From contig OX637293.1 of the NCBI GenBank assembly GCA_951799445.1, forward strand, positions 20,150,001 through 20,214,000: a stretch of DNA of 64,000 nucleotides. Direction: 5' to 3'. The translations under genes and the position numbers were made by a program. The DNA comes from Pseudisothecium myosuroides (Eukaryota; Streptophyta; Bryopsida; Hypnales; Lembophyllaceae). This document shows, one piece after another, positions 60,792-64,000 of this stretch. A model generated the notes under the pieces. The model ran no database searches and was not told where the DNA came from. It saw nothing but the letters and a program-made list of their open reading frames with translations. Each line of letters begins with the position of its first letter. Positions within the stretch are counted from its first letter, which is position 1.

Positions 60792-61724
60792 CCCCTAAAG
60801 GACCGGCATGCATTTTTTGGCCGTATAGAAATTTTGGACAGGTCCGTGTGACTAGAGATTTTCATATTTTAAGCTAAAATTTTAATAGAAGGTGGGCGCA
60901 AGGAATATCTTTCATATGCACTAAATTTCAGGACATTTGAAAATAGGAGTCAAAAGTTACGGCCAAATATGTTACTTTTTTTCGTAACTGGGCAGTCTGG
61001 GCAGCAAGAAAAATTTGGCGAAAATTTGATTTTTTTTTTTTAATATTTTTTTTCTTGTAAATTATATTTTTGTCTATTTGGAAAGCTTTGATTCATTTCA
61101 TTTGGATTTGTTATGAGAAAGTTATGGACATTCTTGTTTTTCGGGCAATTAGAGCATCTTCTTGAAAAAAATAACTTGTAGGATTCATTTCTAAATGCTA
61201 TTTTTTGCAATTTAAAAAAAATAAAAAATTCTCATGGTTTAGTTTACTTGCTAGAACAATCTCACCATTGGGATTAGTGTATTTTAATTCCATCTAAAAT
61301 ATATTAATGTTTTAGATTTTCCTTCTATCTCGTACCTACTTCTACTTAATAAATTTCTTAGGAATGATAATTAAGTTTTTTTGAATGTTTTTTTTTCCCC
61401 TAGACTCTCAACTCAATTCTCCACTATAAAGATTTGAAGCACAAAACTCTGTAGTGCAAAAATTTTAAGTGCAAAATGTTTAAAGTCAAAAAATCTAGTC
61501 CCGCAATGTGCTGAAATACTTGTTTTTTCCACTTTAAACGCAGATATCTTGCAATCTGAGCGGTCAAAAATTCTGAAATTTTTTCCACACACTTTCATAC
61601 TAGTTAGGTGTAAGATCCTATGGTTAGATGTGAAAAAAAAAATTTCAATTTTTTTTACTTTTTGCTATAGAAATGGCAGTTTTCAGTGTTTTTTGGTAGA
61701 AAAAAGGCCTTGGTCCTGTAGGGG
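60792..61724 (+). mobile_element. TTAA-flanked non-autonomous element (copy F)
   Basis: This 933-bp copy has TTAA at 60788-60791 and 61725-61728, start CCCCTAAAGGACC and end GGTCCTGTAGGGG. It is the closest relative of copy A: their ends match nearly base for base in opposite orientation ('aaggaatatctttcatatgc', 'gtgtaagatccta'). The minus-strand 61-codon frame inside is incidental. Confidence 0.9.
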
Positions 61725-61728
61725 TTAA

Positions 61729-64000
61729 AGAGATGCAAAAGTAAGTGAATGTTTTCTCCTTTTCAATCAATAATTACAAGCTCTCTAAAAAAACTCTACA
61801 TATTTTAGGCTTTTAAAAAAAATGAGACATTGCACTTTCCAACAATGATTATTAGTGCTAACAAAAGAAAATCACAAAAGAAATTAGGCCCAAAACGGCC
61901 TAAAAACAAGCAGTAAATAAACATAAATGATTGACTGAAAAAAGTCATTCCAAATTTCCTCTTAGCCTTTGGATTTTGATACCTCCGAGATCTTTAAAAA
62001 AAATACTCCCCTTAGGTCCAGGAAATCACCATCCACTTTGACTTTATAGAAATTCAATAAGGATTTTCATCCACTAAAAAAATGATGGATTACAACCTAA
62101 ATTTTATTTCGTATAAACCCAAAACATTAATTTACAATCTACCTACCTATTATTTTCGAAAATGACTACTATTCCATCATCAAAGTATAACTTAGCCTAC
62201 CTATAAATAAAACATTAATTTACAACCTTATAGATTTTGCATATGGTATCCAAAATATTGTATTATTTGATGAATAAGTATCCTTTTGATTTACTTGCCA
62301 ATAGTATTTTATTAGTTAGACTATTTTGACAAATGAATTGAAACTATATTGAGCTCTTAAAGTCTTAATTAGGTGTGGCCACATGAGGAAATTGACAATG
62401 TCATTTTTTTCCTCTTATAGTTCTTCAAATTTATTGTTGACAAGAAACATACAAAACATATAGTATAACTAATTCAAATTCAAATGTAAACCCTAATCCT
62501 GGAGCTAGGGTACAATTTTTTCAATGGAACATCCCTCAATATATATAAAGGTTGTTTTATATCTCTATATGCTGGTTTAAGTGAGCTGATTTCTGCTTTA
62601 TCTCACAAGCCAAATATTAAACAATCATTTTTTTTTACCTTAGAGTAGAGGATTGCTAGATACTTTTCTCAGTAATTACAACAATAATTTGTATGAATTT
62701 ATTTGTTTAACATTTTTCTATGTTCAAAATTTTCCTATGATATATACTAGGTAATGAGGTAATGAATAACATTATAAATTTCAACCTTCACACCAAAGAA
62801 TCACAAGAACGGGTCCTGTGTTAGAATAATTTTTCAGGCTTGTAACTTTAGGTGGACAGTTCTACAATTTTCTCATTCTTTATTTTGTATTAGTGTTATC
62901 TTCATATCTACGTCAAATTTGTATCTTGCAAATTTCAAAAGAACTAAGGTGAAAATACAACACCTCTAAGTTGGCGGGGTTGGAATTCAACAAATCAGTA
63001 ACTCTGTCATTATAGAATTCCATAAAAGAACACTTGATAAAAAACTTTAGGTTTTCTTTCTCTTGTAGGTCCTTCTCTTACACAATTCAATGAAAACACA
63101 TATCATGTCTAGTTCCTATACAGTGCATCCATGTAGTGGCCCTACACAATTAAATAAACACACATATCATGCCTAATTCCTATGTAGTGGCCCAAAAGCT
63201 AATAACTACACATGTTGAATTTTTGTGATGATTTCTTATAGATCCGAGAGGATGGACATAAAATGATGTATGTGCCTAACTTGATGGAGGTTGAGGTCAA
63301 CAATGTTCAAGAAGCAATTCAGTTTCTTATCAAAGTTACTTCCAGCACCTTTTTTCCAGGGACCATTGCCTAGAGGTAGTGTTGGTTGAATTATGTTTTT
63401 TTTTTTATATCCAAAATTGTTTATCGGAATCTACTATTATGTATTTCAGAATTGACAAAGAGGAAAGATAAAAACCACAAATATGAATGTAAAGTCCAGT
63501 CGCTCTCATGTTGTATTCACTTGCATCATCAGTAGTAGCTGGAAGCATGACTCAATGACTAAAAACTGACTTAGAAGACTACATCTCATTGCTCTTGCAG
63601 GTTCTGAGAGGTAAACATCTTCCAACTCAAAAGATGGCATGGAAGTTTACTATTTTCTTAGTATTATTTTAACCTTCAACCAAAGGTGTGACAACTTCCT
63701 ATACATCTATAACACAATCTTGTTAGAAAAAAAAGATAGAAGACACTTAAGAATTCTTTAAGAAATTGTTAGGATACAGTATAAGTGCCACCAATTGGAG
63801 ATGTTTGGTGTACTTACATGAGATAGCAATGTTTTATTGCTTTGCATCCAGCTTCAAAGCAAAGTAGTACCTTTAAAGTTACTAAACCAAGTAATCAATT
63901 TTCACTATACTCTTTTCATGCGTTCGAGGCCTCCGCAAATTGTTCAAATTAACATCCCCTGTATCATTCAGATTCGGCACTTACACAATGAGCACAAAAA
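61729..64000. other. No gene seen; one short tandem duplication
   Basis: AT-rich sequence without a supportable gene. The phrase 'acacaatt-aat-aa-cacatatcatg' plus 'ttcctat' and 'tgtagtggccc' is duplicated at 63080-63142 and 63144-63193. Confidence 0.5.

Noticed and set aside
1..64000. Bacterial-style systems, CRISPR arrays or operons
   Set aside because: The intron structure, spliceosomal genes and eukaryotic transposons exclude a prokaryotic window, and no regularly spaced repeats with unique spacers were seen.

Overview
The window looks like nuclear DNA of a land plant, most likely a non-seed plant such as a moss. It is AT-rich and gene-poor. Genes are cut by many GT-AG introns of about 90 to 1200 bp, and plant telo-box words (AAACCCTAA) occur around genes. 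The many miniature transposons have plant-type ends (CACTA, hAT, Stowaway, Emigrant/pogo, Mutator-like). The placement as a moss is an inference from composition and layout, not from a species-specific marker.

Three genes could be rebuilt exon by exon with all phases consistent. (1) 11914-15034, plus strand: a ZNHIT2-type zf-HIT protein of 469 aa in 6 exons. (2) 15853-16754, minus strand: the spliceosomal core protein Sm-G (SNRPG) of 79 aa in 3 coding exons, convergent with the first gene. (3) 33940-48914, plus strand: a full-size ABCA transporter of 1888 aa in 27 exons with two complete nucleotide-binding domains. ZNHIT2 proteins assist snRNP/R2TP assembly and Sm-G is part of the snRNP core, so the first pair is thematically linked, although no co-regulation is visible.

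Layout: 1-11.9 kb is repeat-rich (a CACTA-type MITE, degenerate ~420-bp repeats carrying a nested pair of TTAA elements, a ~430-bp tandem array, and a hAT-type MITE just upstream of ZNHIT2). 11.9-17.2 kb holds the ZNHIT2/Sm-G pair. 17.2-33.9 kb holds a possible minus-strand transcription unit of unknown function (19.7-21.4 kb), more TTAA elements, a Mutator-like MITE and a pogo/Emigrant-like MITE. 33.9-48.9 kb is the ABCA gene. 49-64 kb is again transposon-derived, with a dead PIF/Harbinger transposase and an LTR-like promoter carrying a cluster of heat-shock elements.

The most striking non-genic signal is a family of elements of about 0.9 kb that start TTAA-CCCCTAAAG and end CTTTAGGGG-TTAA. 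At least eight copies lie in 64 kb. One sits inside another with an exact TTAA target duplication, which points to a non-autonomous piggyBac-like (or Sola3-like) family in a plant genome. No tRNA, rRNA or CRISPR array was seen.
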